From: an uncultured Lachnospiraceae bacterium
GTDB lineage: Bacteria; Bacillota; Clostridia; Lachnospirales; Lachnospiraceae
Direction: 5' to 3'
Length of the DNA: 64,000 nt
Assembly (NCBI GenBank): GCA_934292725.1
Contig: CAKQXY010000017.1
Location: forward strand, 1-64,000
The first letter of the stretch is position 1; every line of letters starts with the position of its first letter. Below the pieces are notes generated by a model. That model was not told the DNA's origin, searched no databases, and saw only the letters and a list, made by a program, of their open reading frames with translations. This document shows, one piece after another, positions 31,575-40,073 of this stretch. Made by a program: the position numbers and the translations under genes.

Positions 31575-33863
31575 ATGATAGCAAAAGGAGTTTTAACAAT
31601 AACACTTTGTTCTGATTTATGTGCAGGGTCAGGATATGCATATGCTGGAGTAATAGATAGCGATATTTGTTATGATGATTTTGGGCTGCCATATATACCA
31701 GCAAAGCGCCTAAAGGGATGTATGAGAGAGTCTGCACAGTCTATTTTATATGATTTTATCAGTCAGGAAGATGTGGAGAAACTGTTTGGTGCTGCTGGGG
31801 AAAAATCATGTGGACTTTTGGCTATTAATAATGCAAGAATCACAAACTATGATAAAATAGTAGAAGAATTAAAAGCATTAAAGAAAAATGGTAGTGAAGT
31901 AGTAGCATATTCGAGTCAGCAAGAAATTTTAAATCAGTTTACACAGATAAAAGCACAGACGAGTATTGATGAAAATGGTGTTGCAGATGACAATACACTT
32001 CGCTACACACGTGTTGTAAAACAATATTCTCCGATTACAAATAAGCCGTTGGTGTTTGAGACAGAAATCACGCTTACGCAAGCAACAACAGATCTAGAAG
32101 AAATATTGAAAAAAATAGCCTTGGCAACAAGGAATATTGGAATGCATCGAAATCGTGGAATGGGGAGCGTTACATGTAAGCTCGTTTTTGATAAAGAAAT
32201 AGAAGAAAATACAATAAAAAGTAGCGCAATAGAAAATAAGAAAATACAAGAAGAATCCCAGTGGGTAGTACTTTCGTATCAACTAAAAAATAGCCAACCG
32301 TTAATGCTTGGAAGTAATGATGATCAGGCATCAGAAACTTGCATTCGGGGGCAGAGAGTACTTGGCGTACTAGCAGGAACATACCTTGCATCAAAAGAAA
32401 CTAGTGCGCAGGATCAGACATTTGTGGATTTATTTTTAGCAGGACAGGCTATATTTACAAATCTAGTTCCCTATAAAAATGGACAAGCTTATTATCCAGC
32501 GCCATTATTTTTAAATCAGCTAAAAAAGACAAAAAAAATCGTAAATACGCAATTTAGTTATACAGGGGATGCAAATGAAGAATATGATCCGAGCAATGGA
32601 AATCAGCCTAAAAAATTAAAAGGAAAATATGTATTTTTCGATGATAAGAATCGTGCCGATATTGCCGAAGTAGAACAGACGATGATTTACCATCACAGTC
32701 ACTATAAAAAGAATGCAGATGGGGTAGAGGGAATTTTATATACGCAATCGGCAGTTCAGGAAAATCAGTGCTATACAGGTCAGGTCTATGTGAAAGAGCA
32801 ATATGCTTCTGTTGTAAAGGACTTGCTGGAAAAAAGTGAATTTTGTTTTGGCCGTTCAAGAAGTGCACAGTATGGAAAATGTGTTTTATTAAACAAGATA
32901 GAAAATAAAAATATAGAAAAAGTATTCTTTAATGGCAAAAAGGGACAGACAGTAATGGTTACATTGTTATCTGATGGAATCTTTCAGTCAACAAAAGGCA
33001 CTGGATATTCAATTTATTACGATGATTTGCAAAAAGCAGTTGCAGAAGAATTAGGCATTCAGGCCGACCAAACAGAACAAGAGAAGTTTCACTCAATGAT
33101 TCAAACAAAAGAATTGAATGGATATCAGACAATGTGGAATTTACATAAACAAACAGTTCCGGCGGTGGCAGCAGGAAGTGTATTTGTTTATAGATTGCAG
33201 AGTGATATCAAGATTACGAAGAGATTTATCGGAGAAAAAAATCTGGAAGGATATGGTCAGATTTGTATTTTTGATTTGAATACGATGCAATATCGTGTAG
33301 AGAATAGCACAGATGATAATAAGAAAAATACCGAAAAGAAAACGAATGAGCAAATGCAGATAGTAATAAAAGAAGAAGCGGTAAAGAAACTTGTTATCAA
33401 TAACTTGGTGGAATCCATTAAGGAAAAGTTGAAGTTGAAAGCAGCAAAAGAAGCAACGAAAGAAAAACTTCGGCTTTCAGCGACAACAATTGGAAAGGCA
33501 ACTTTGATGGTGCAGCAAAGTCTTGAAGAAAATAGAAACAATTGGGATCAGGCATTCTGTTCATTTGCAGCCAGGATTAAAGCAGTGAAGAGAGAGGCAG
33601 AGAGAACAGAGCTTCAAACGAAGGTATTGAGTTTGATCGCAAAGAACCAGGGAGAAGAATGGGTATTAGATGAGAAAAAGATTGAAGGCCTATTCTATCA
33701 GGAAAACGACAATCAGCAAATTAGTGATCAGCAAAATACGCTTACAATATTGAAGAAACTTGAACCTAATCAATATAGAGATTTGCTTTTAGATACTTGG
33801 GGTGGTTTCATCATGGAGTATTTAACAGCGCAAAAATATCAGAAGAAGATGGAGGGCGAGTAA
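31575..33863 (+). CDS. csx10: Csx10-like RAMP protein (type III-D)
   Basis: A 762-residue RAMP. The N-terminal domain has AGVIDSDICYDDFGLPYIPA followed by KRLKGCMRESA (about residues 24-55) and a glycine-rich turn NIGMHRNRGMGSVTCK (about 191-206). A second RAMP-like part includes CIRGQRVLGVLAGTY and CFGRSRSAQYGKC (about 427-439). The size and order match Csx10, the Cas5-type subunit of III-D complexes that contacts the crRNA 5' handle. The last 180 residues are Lys/Glu-rich and helical. Begins 10 bases after cas10 and ends two bases before the next ATG. Confidence 0.75.
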   Translation: MIAKGVLTITLCSDLCAGSGYAYAGVIDSDICYDDFGLPYIPAKRLKGCMRESAQSILYDFISQEDVEKLFGAAGEKSCGLLAINNARITNYDKIVEELKALKKNGSEVVAYSSQQEILNQFTQIKAQTSIDENGVADDNTLRYTRVVKQYSPITNKPLVFETEITLTQATTDLEEILKKIALATRNIGMHRNRGMGSVTCKLVFDKEIEENTIKSSAIENKKIQEESQWVVLSYQLKNSQPLMLGSNDDQASETCIRGQRVLGVLAGTYLASKETSAQDQTFVDLFLAGQAIFTNLVPYKNGQAYYPAPLFLNQLKKTKKIVNTQFSYTGDANEEYDPSNGNQPKKLKGKYVFFDDKNRADIAEVEQTMIYHHSHYKKNADGVEGILYTQSAVQENQCYTGQVYVKEQYASVVKDLLEKSEFCFGRSRSAQYGKCVLLNKIENKNIEKVFFNGKKGQTVMVTLLSDGIFQSTKGTGYSIYYDDLQKAVAEELGIQADQTEQEKFHSMIQTKELNGYQTMWNLHKQTVPAVAAGSVFVYRLQSDIKITKRFIGEKNLEGYGQICIFDLNTMQYRVENSTDDNKKNTEKKTNEQMQIVIKEEAVKKLVINNLVESIKEKLKLKAAKEATKEKLRLSATTIGKATLMVQQSLEENRNNWDQAFCSFAARIKAVKREAERTELQTKVLSLIAKNQGEEWVLDEKKIEGLFYQENDNQQISDQQNTLTILKKLEPNQYRDLLLDTWGGFIMEYLTAQKYQKKMEGE

Positions 33864-33865
33864 CA

Positions 33866-35203
33866 ATGAAGATTCAGAAGAAGAGTTATTATTGCATTTC
33901 ATTTCGATTGTCTTCTCCTCTTGCAGTAGGATCAGGTCAAAATGAAGAGACAGATAAAGATTTAATGAGAAATGGAAATAATGTTCCATATCTTCCAGCA
34001 TCGGCAATTGCCGGTGTAGCTCGAACATTATTTGATATAGAAGAATGCCGTAAATATTTTGGTGAGGTAATGGACTCGTCACGAGCGAAGCAGGCTCAGG
34101 AAAAAAGACAGAAAACATCAGCATCAAGCAGAATTCTGTTTTATGATGCCAATATTGATAAGGCAGATTTAGATAAATATCGTGTGAGTCGTCGTGACAG
34201 TGTAGCGCTTGATGAATGGAAAACTGCAAAAGAAGGCGCAAAATTTGATATGGAAGTATTAGAGCCAGGTATTCGATTTGTGACTTATATGGAGCAGAAT
34301 CTATATGAAGGCGATGAAGCAGTTGCAGAAAAAATTGCAGCAGCGTGGAAAGCGGGCGTATTTCGATTTGGTGGAAAAACAATGAGAGGATACGGAGAAA
34401 TAACAGATGTATCTGTAAAGAAAGTAATGTTCTGTTTGAGTGAAAAAACAGACAAAAATGTAGAGACAGACGAACTTGATGTGGCGAAGTGGCTCGAATT
34501 TAATATGTACAATGATGCTATGTGGGATAAGCAAACTGAGTGGACGGGAAGTAAATTGTATCAGTCAAATGAGTGTTGTATTGAACTTTCATTGAAACTA
34601 AAGGGAGCCATTTCAATTCGAAGATATACAACAGGAATCGATGTTGGGAATGAACCAGATTTTGAACAACTCACAGTTTCTGGTGTAAATGGAAAGATAC
34701 CAGTAATTCCGGGAACAACTTGGTGTGGCGCATTTCGAAGTCAAATACGAAAATTGATTCCAGGTATTGATGAATCGTATTTTGGAATTGTGTCGAATAC
34801 AGAAAAGTCAAAATCTAAAATTCGATTTGGAGAAAGTAAACTTATAGGGGCCAAGGAAAAAATTCTGATGCATAATGCAATTGATCGATTTGATGGGGGA
34901 ACAATCGATACTGCCTTATTTACAGAGCGCACTTATTATGGTGGAACAACAAAGCTTACAATATCGTTTCAAACCGATATTTCAGATCAACTACTAGAGG
35001 CATTGGCAGCAAGTATTGTTGATTTAAATTATGGTTTCCTTTCAGTTGGTGGTATGACTGGTGTAGGAAGAGGTATATTTGAAGTTGAGCTAGTAAATGG
35101 AACCAAATTAGAAATAGATGAAAAGCTTGAAGTACAAGCAGCGAAACAGTATAAGCAGATTGCAGCGATTCTTATGAATCTGAAAGGAGAATGTCATGGA
35201 TGA
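33866..35203 (+). CDS. Tandem Cas7 (Csm3-like) RAMP protein
   Basis: A 445-residue protein with two Cas7 RAMP modules. Module 1: NNVPYLPASAIAGVARTLF (about 41-59) and FGGKTMRGYGEIT (about 170-182). Module 2: GKIPVIPGTTWCGAFRSQI (about 275-293) and GGMTGVGRGIFEVEL (about 393-407). Each would cover one six-base segment of crRNA and could cut target RNA if the thumb Asp is kept (for example TDKDL near residue 31). Start 33866 follows GGAGGG; the frame is open upstream to 33797 inside csx10. It overlaps the next gene by 8 bases. Confidence 0.8.
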   Translation: MKIQKKSYYCISFRLSSPLAVGSGQNEETDKDLMRNGNNVPYLPASAIAGVARTLFDIEECRKYFGEVMDSSRAKQAQEKRQKTSASSRILFYDANIDKADLDKYRVSRRDSVALDEWKTAKEGAKFDMEVLEPGIRFVTYMEQNLYEGDEAVAEKIAAAWKAGVFRFGGKTMRGYGEITDVSVKKVMFCLSEKTDKNVETDELDVAKWLEFNMYNDAMWDKQTEWTGSKLYQSNECCIELSLKLKGAISIRRYTTGIDVGNEPDFEQLTVSGVNGKIPVIPGTTWCGAFRSQIRKLIPGIDESYFGIVSNTEKSKSKIRFGESKLIGAKEKILMHNAIDRFDGGTIDTALFTERTYYGGTTKLTISFQTDISDQLLEALAASIVDLNYGFLSVGGMTGVGRGIFEVELVNGTKLEIDEKLEVQAAKQYKQIAAILMNLKGECHG

Positions 35204-35681
35204 GAAAAAACAAGGCATTTGGGAGCAATGGAGAGAAGAAACCAAGCAAATGGAAGGGTATGTACTTGCGGAATTAACAGATTGTTATATTGTTGATAGT
35301 TGGCCGCCATTGCGAACACCAGAACTTTTGGAAAATCAGATAAATAAGGTGTTGGAAGTTCGTGTTTTTAATAAAGAAAGAGAAGTAAAGTTGTTTCGAG
35401 GAGATATTGGGAGAGAGTTTAGAATGCGCATTCTTGATGAAAAAGGTAAGAATGTCGAATACTATGACGAGGAACAATATTTAGATATTGATACAAAACG
35501 ATCAGCTAAGCTATTTAATGATACGCATGAAGTTTATGCAACTGGAGGTGGACAATACTATTTACCATTGACGAGTATGGAAGATGCAAAAATAGTGATT
35601 CGTTACCACTTTGGAAAATACGAGGACTCTGGACAGGCACGAATAGAGGACTGGCGAGCAGTGGAGCTAAAGGAGGGATAA
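35196..35681 (+). CDS. Csx19-like (TIGR03984-type) III-D small protein
   Basis: A 161-residue soluble protein between two RAMP genes, where III-D systems carry csx19. Visible features are VLEVRVFNKEREVKLFRGDI (about 50-69), resembling the strand pair of TIGR03984 proteins, a Tyr/Asp-rich YYDEEQYLDID segment, and a final RIEDWRAVELKEG. The pattern match is partial; the assignment rests mainly on size, position and that strand motif. It overlaps the preceding stop and lies three bases before the next gene. Confidence 0.55.
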   Translation: MDEKKQGIWEQWREETKQMEGYVLAELTDCYIVDSWPPLRTPELLENQINKVLEVRVFNKEREVKLFRGDIGREFRMRILDEKGKNVEYYDEEQYLDIDTKRSAKLFNDTHEVYATGGGQYYLPLTSMEDAKIVIRYHFGKYEDSGQARIEDWRAVELKEG

Positions 35682-35684
35682 AAA

Positions 35685-37664
35685 ATGCCGAGATATGAGT
35701 ACATTCAATCAACAAGAGAAAAGTTTGTGAATCCTTATACATTTGTTCCAGTGGATTTTGGAAAAAAAGAAACAAAGGATATAAATGCAGTAGTTAGCGA
35801 AGCGCCAGAACTTTTAACTGGTATGATGAAATGCACAATCTATGCGAAGACACCATTGGCCATTCCAGATATTTCATCAGAAAATATAGAAAATGAGCAT
35901 TCAAGTTATAGTTTTGAGTCAACACCAGATGGACAATATATGATACCGGCTTCTTCACTGCGTGGAATGATCCGTAGTGTTTATGAGACTGCGACAAATT
36001 CTTGCTTTTCTACATTAAAAGAAAATACACTGTTAAATACGAGAAGTGGAAATGCATTACAAGCCGGACTACTGATGAATGAAAATGGGGAGTGGAAATT
36101 ATATAAAGCCAAGCGGTATATGTTAAAAATAGCTAGGGAGGACAAAAATGGGGCAAGTGCTAGGAATAGAGAAACAGAAAGTCCAACACTTAATCCAGAA
36201 GTTTGGTCAAGTAGCTGTCCGGCATATAAGATAAGACGTGACACGTTAGGTACTTATACGCGCTTTGCACAAAAAGATGTCTATTCAGGAGAAAAAGTTC
36301 ATTTTTTGCCATTGAAAGATAGTGCAAACAGAGAGATTACATATAAGAAAAGAAGAAATAATGGCATTATAGAATGTGCACCAGTGGCGAAAGGATTTGT
36401 AATACAAGGTGGAAGTGAGGGTTACCTTGTATTGGGAGAGTTGATTTCCAATAAACACCACGAGAGTATATTTGAAAAGAAAGAATTAAAAAAATTTTCT
36501 AATGCGGTGATAGAAAGTGCAATGAAGGGGTTAGATGAAACTGTAAAGGTGTATCGCTCTAATATTAATAGAATGTATGGTGATACACATTATGGTTATC
36601 CTGAATATGAACGTATGAAGAAGCGTGGTTGTATTCCGGTATGGTATCTGGAAAAGGGGCAAGATGTGATTTTTAGTTTGGCTGCAATGGGAAGAATTTC
36701 TTTTCAGAAAACTTTAAATCAACATATCAATCAGAAGCAGCCGTGTCAAAGTAGAGAAAAGATGTGCAAAGCATGTCGCTTATTTGGAATGGCTCAGAAA
36801 GATGCCGCTGTGGGTGGGCGGATTCGCTTTACGGATGCAATTATGCAAAATCCAGAAAAGATGGGTGAAAAAATGGTGCCGTTAGCAGAACTTGGTACGC
36901 CGAGACCGTCCTATATGCCGTTTTATTCAACTATGAAAGCGACATATGACGATAGAAAAAGACTTGTGGTGCCAGGGTATGATGATCGAGGAGTTACGAT
37001 CCGTGGAAGAAAATATTATTGGCATTCAAAGGATTTTAAGGAGATTAATCAAAATGCTCCATCAATAGGACCTGATGCAAAACGCAATGCGAGCATGCAG
37101 GTGGCAGATATTGGAAGCAAATTTGTGTTTGAGTTATATTTTGATCGTATCACACTACAGGAATTACGAGAGTTAGTGTGGACTCTTAATTTCTGGGAAA
37201 ATAAAGCAGATGGAAAGATGTGTCATAAAATTGGTCACGGAAAGCCAATTGGTCTTGGAAGTGTCAAGATAGTGGTAGATCAAATTGTATGCAGAAGTTT
37301 TTCAGAGAAAAATGGATATGAAATAAAAGAGAACAAAAACTTAATTGATTATTCAAGTGAGGAGCCAATTAAAGATGATTCAAATGATGGATGTAGAACA
37401 ATTGCAGCACTAAAGAAAATTTGCAATTTTGACAATGCAATGAAAACAAGGTATCCTTACATTGCAAATCCTGAAAATATTAATGTTGGGCGAAATGTTA
37501 ATGATCTTGCAAATCATAAATGGTTTGGAGAAAATAAGAGTGCGGGAATGCAGGGGCATGATCATCCAATACAGTTATTGCCAGGTATATTAAGTCCACA
37601 GCAGGATTTAACAGCTTATGATATTACAGAACATAGTAACAGACAATATAGACCAAGAAGATGA
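35685..37664 (+). CDS. RAMP protein, TIGR03986-like (type III-D Cas7/Csm5-like)
   Basis: A 659-residue RAMP. The NPYTFVPVDF start (about 16-25) matches the NPYNFVPL signature of TIGR03986 proteins. A RAMP core follows with YMIPASSLRGMIRSVYE (about 85-101). A Cys pair in MCKACRLFGMAQKDAAVGGR (about 364-383), with an upstream Cys in QPCQSR, looks like a zinc site near the RAMP loop. The distal GHGKPIGLGSVKI (about 516-528) is a glycine-rich turn. It probably caps the 3' side of the Cas7 filament. Operon context is type III-D. Confidence 0.75.
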   Translation: MPRYEYIQSTREKFVNPYTFVPVDFGKKETKDINAVVSEAPELLTGMMKCTIYAKTPLAIPDISSENIENEHSSYSFESTPDGQYMIPASSLRGMIRSVYETATNSCFSTLKENTLLNTRSGNALQAGLLMNENGEWKLYKAKRYMLKIAREDKNGASARNRETESPTLNPEVWSSSCPAYKIRRDTLGTYTRFAQKDVYSGEKVHFLPLKDSANREITYKKRRNNGIIECAPVAKGFVIQGGSEGYLVLGELISNKHHESIFEKKELKKFSNAVIESAMKGLDETVKVYRSNINRMYGDTHYGYPEYERMKKRGCIPVWYLEKGQDVIFSLAAMGRISFQKTLNQHINQKQPCQSREKMCKACRLFGMAQKDAAVGGRIRFTDAIMQNPEKMGEKMVPLAELGTPRPSYMPFYSTMKATYDDRKRLVVPGYDDRGVTIRGRKYYWHSKDFKEINQNAPSIGPDAKRNASMQVADIGSKFVFELYFDRITLQELRELVWTLNFWENKADGKMCHKIGHGKPIGLGSVKIVVDQIVCRSFSEKNGYEIKENKNLIDYSSEEPIKDDSNDGCRTIAALKKICNFDNAMKTRYPYIANPENINVGRNVNDLANHKWFGENKSAGMQGHDHPIQLLPGILSPQQDLTAYDITEHSNRQYRPRR

Positions 37665-37689
37665 AATGTGGAATTAAAGGAGAAACTTC

Positions 37690-40002
37690 ATGTTTATAAA
37701 TTATACCAATCACCCTTCGGTCTCTTGGGGTGAAAAACAAACAAATGAGGCAAAAAAATACGGAGAAATTGTGGATATGCCATTTCCTAACATTTCTTCG
37801 CAGATGACGGTTCAGGAACTAACTAAGCTTGCGAAAACAGAAAGTGATAAAGTAGTAGCTGCTGTTGAATCTGAGAAGGATAGTGCTGTGCTATGCCAAG
37901 GAGAATCTGTTTTTACTTATATGTTGGTAAACAGCTTGTTGGGTAGAAAACTGGGTGCGCATCGTTGGCAGAGCGGTTTACGTAACCTAAAGGTGTTGAG
38001 TGCTGTTTCAGAGAGAAAGGTTGTTGAAATTGTAGATGGCGATGTTACACAGAAAAAGTCAGAATTTTTCTTTGAGGGCTTTCGCGAGTACACCAATGGA
38101 CGAAATGTGGTGGACACCACGAATTTGCAACCGGCTCTTTATAAAAAAAAATTTCAAAACTTAAAAGCAGAAAATGATGATAAAATTCTAATTACTCAGT
38201 TGGGAAAGGGAGGATATCAGAATACCAATTATGTAAATAAAGATGAAAAGCCGATTGCATCTACTGGTTATGCATTTGATGCAGTTGTAAAGGAAACAAA
38301 TCCCAATAAATTATTATTAATTGGAACCAAAACGTCAGGATGGTCAGAAGTGCTTGAATGGTATAGTCTTCACTTGTCAGAAGAAAAAAAGGCAGAGGCA
38401 GATAGACTTGGAAAGCAAATTGTAGATCAGAGTGGTGAAAATATTGACTGGAAGCAGGTCGAAGAGTTTATTCGACAGGAAGCACACTTTCAGCAGGTTC
38501 GAATTGCGATTGTTGAGCCAGGAAGTACACAAGAGCAATTGGAAGAATATCCAACACGTTTATTGAATGCGTTCAAAGATGTTGTTGATAAAAAGAAAAA
38601 TACAAAAATTATATTCGATATTTCAAATGGTTTTCGTTCTATGCCATTGTACATCACGATGTTTGTACGATATGCTGGAATGATCAGTAGAAGTGAGATT
38701 AAATATTCGATGTATTATGGAATGTTTGAGGCAAGAAAAGGGTCAAATACGCCACTTGTTGATCTTTCAGCAGTGTCAGAACTGACAGATTGGGTAAATG
38801 CTATTAGTGAGTTTCAAAGTCTTGGTAGTGTAAAGGGACTTTGTGAATGTTTGAATAGAGAGGTTAGCAAGCAAAGCGACCAGGAAATGCAAAAACAAAT
38901 AAAATATGTGATTCGTCAGTTCGAACAGTTTGACTATGCATGGAATGTGAATAATCCATATTATTTGGAAAATGGTATTCAGTACATAATAGCGCTTGAT
39001 GTAAAATTACTTCCAATTTCGGCTCCTGCGAAGCTTATGTTGGGTAGCTTAAGGGATGAGTTTTCGCATCGTTTTGAAAAAGAGAAAATTTATAGTAACA
39101 CATGGCTTTTAGTAAAATTGTCAGAGTTGTTTACTGAACAGGGAAGATATGGTGTGGCAGCGGTGGCATTTCAAGAGGCTGTTATCACATATCTTATGGA
39201 ACGCTATGTAAAAGGGTACTTGATGGATACGCTTGATTTATCTGAGGATGCCTATGGCAAGTATCTGCAGGAATACAATAACCGTAAGCCCGTTAAGGAT
39301 CACTGGGATCGCAAAGTAAATACAACTAAGGAAAGCTTAAATCAAAGTAGAATGGAAATTTTTATGGAATATTATTTGAAGATAAAGGATAATATTCGCA
39401 ATGTGGAATCACACATGATTCCGAGAGAAAAAATTCCAAAGCTGGCTGATATTAAAAAGTGGTTAACAGAATCTCAGAGACTATTGAGAGAGGATATGAA
39501 ATGTTTAGCAATAGGAAATGGAAGTCTTGGATTTGCAGAATTATTTTCTGATTTTACTGTGGACAAGAAGGCAACTGATGAAAAGGCTGTGTCTGACTTT
39601 TTTAAGGGCAAAGAAAAAGGTGAATGGAATCTATTAGATGAAACTTGTCCAGAACATGAGAATGCAATACAGACGGCTTTGAAAAATGCTAATATTTCAT
39701 TGGAGAAAATACAGGAACTTCGAAATCAGTTGCTGTTTATTCAAAGAAAATGTAATGCAGGATCGGATTTGAGTTTGATAGATTTAAAATCTGTACCAAT
39801 GCTAAAAAAGCTAATTCAATTATGGGTCGAGTCAGATTTTCGAGCATCAAAAACAAATCGAAAAGTGTGTGAAGCTGATTTACTTAATTATATGAAAACA
39901 AAGACGAATGCAAAAGGTATTAGAAGAAATGGCTTTGAACGTTTGGAAAATGCATTACGTAATGGTCAGACAGGACTTTTAATTGAAGTATTGAAAAAGT
40001 AA
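37690..40002 (+). CDS. Csx1/Csx2-like CARF-HEPN ribonuclease with long C-terminal region
   Basis: A 770-residue protein. The CARF domain ends with TKIIFDISNGFRSMPLYI (about residues 304-321), the DxxxGFRSxP pattern of the Csx1/TM1812 (Csx2) group, and includes LLLIGTKTSGWSEVLEW (about 207-223). The HEPN site is SLRDEFSHRF (R-x4-H, about 453-462). About 300 more residues follow, rich in charged helices and with no motif known to me; usual Csx1 proteins are about 400-480 residues. It is the last gene of the effector operon and ends at a strong palindrome. It should be switched on by cOA from Cas10. Confidence 0.82.
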   Translation: MFINYTNHPSVSWGEKQTNEAKKYGEIVDMPFPNISSQMTVQELTKLAKTESDKVVAAVESEKDSAVLCQGESVFTYMLVNSLLGRKLGAHRWQSGLRNLKVLSAVSERKVVEIVDGDVTQKKSEFFFEGFREYTNGRNVVDTTNLQPALYKKKFQNLKAENDDKILITQLGKGGYQNTNYVNKDEKPIASTGYAFDAVVKETNPNKLLLIGTKTSGWSEVLEWYSLHLSEEKKAEADRLGKQIVDQSGENIDWKQVEEFIRQEAHFQQVRIAIVEPGSTQEQLEEYPTRLLNAFKDVVDKKKNTKIIFDISNGFRSMPLYITMFVRYAGMISRSEIKYSMYYGMFEARKGSNTPLVDLSAVSELTDWVNAISEFQSLGSVKGLCECLNREVSKQSDQEMQKQIKYVIRQFEQFDYAWNVNNPYYLENGIQYIIALDVKLLPISAPAKLMLGSLRDEFSHRFEKEKIYSNTWLLVKLSELFTEQGRYGVAAVAFQEAVITYLMERYVKGYLMDTLDLSEDAYGKYLQEYNNRKPVKDHWDRKVNTTKESLNQSRMEIFMEYYLKIKDNIRNVESHMIPREKIPKLADIKKWLTESQRLLREDMKCLAIGNGSLGFAELFSDFTVDKKATDEKAVSDFFKGKEKGEWNLLDETCPEHENAIQTALKNANISLEKIQELRNQLLFIQRKCNAGSDLSLIDLKSVPMLKKLIQLWVESDFRASKTNRKVCEADLLNYMKTKTNAKGIRRNGFERLENALRNGQTGLLIEVLKK

Positions 40003-40005
40003 GTA

Positions 40006-40036
40006 TTTGCCCCCGTAAATTTACGGGGGCAAAACT
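40006..40036. terminator. Terminator after the effector operon
   Basis: TTTGCCCCCGTAAA (40006-40019) is followed immediately by its perfect complement TTTACGGGGGCAAA (40020-40033). The hairpin closes with an AT loop and a modest T-rich tail. It separates the effector operon from the WYL gene. Confidence 0.75.
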
Positions 40037-40073
40037 TTATGTAAAAGTTGCATTCTTATATTGGAGGAAAATT

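Noticed and set aside
33797..33865. Upstream extension of the tandem Cas7 start
   Set aside because: The extra 23 codons lie inside csx10 and lack a ribosome site; ATG 33866 has GGAGGG and gives the normal RAMP N-terminus.
37917..38120. Antisense ORF inside csx1
   Set aside because: It mirrors the codon pattern of the coding strand and has no ribosome site.
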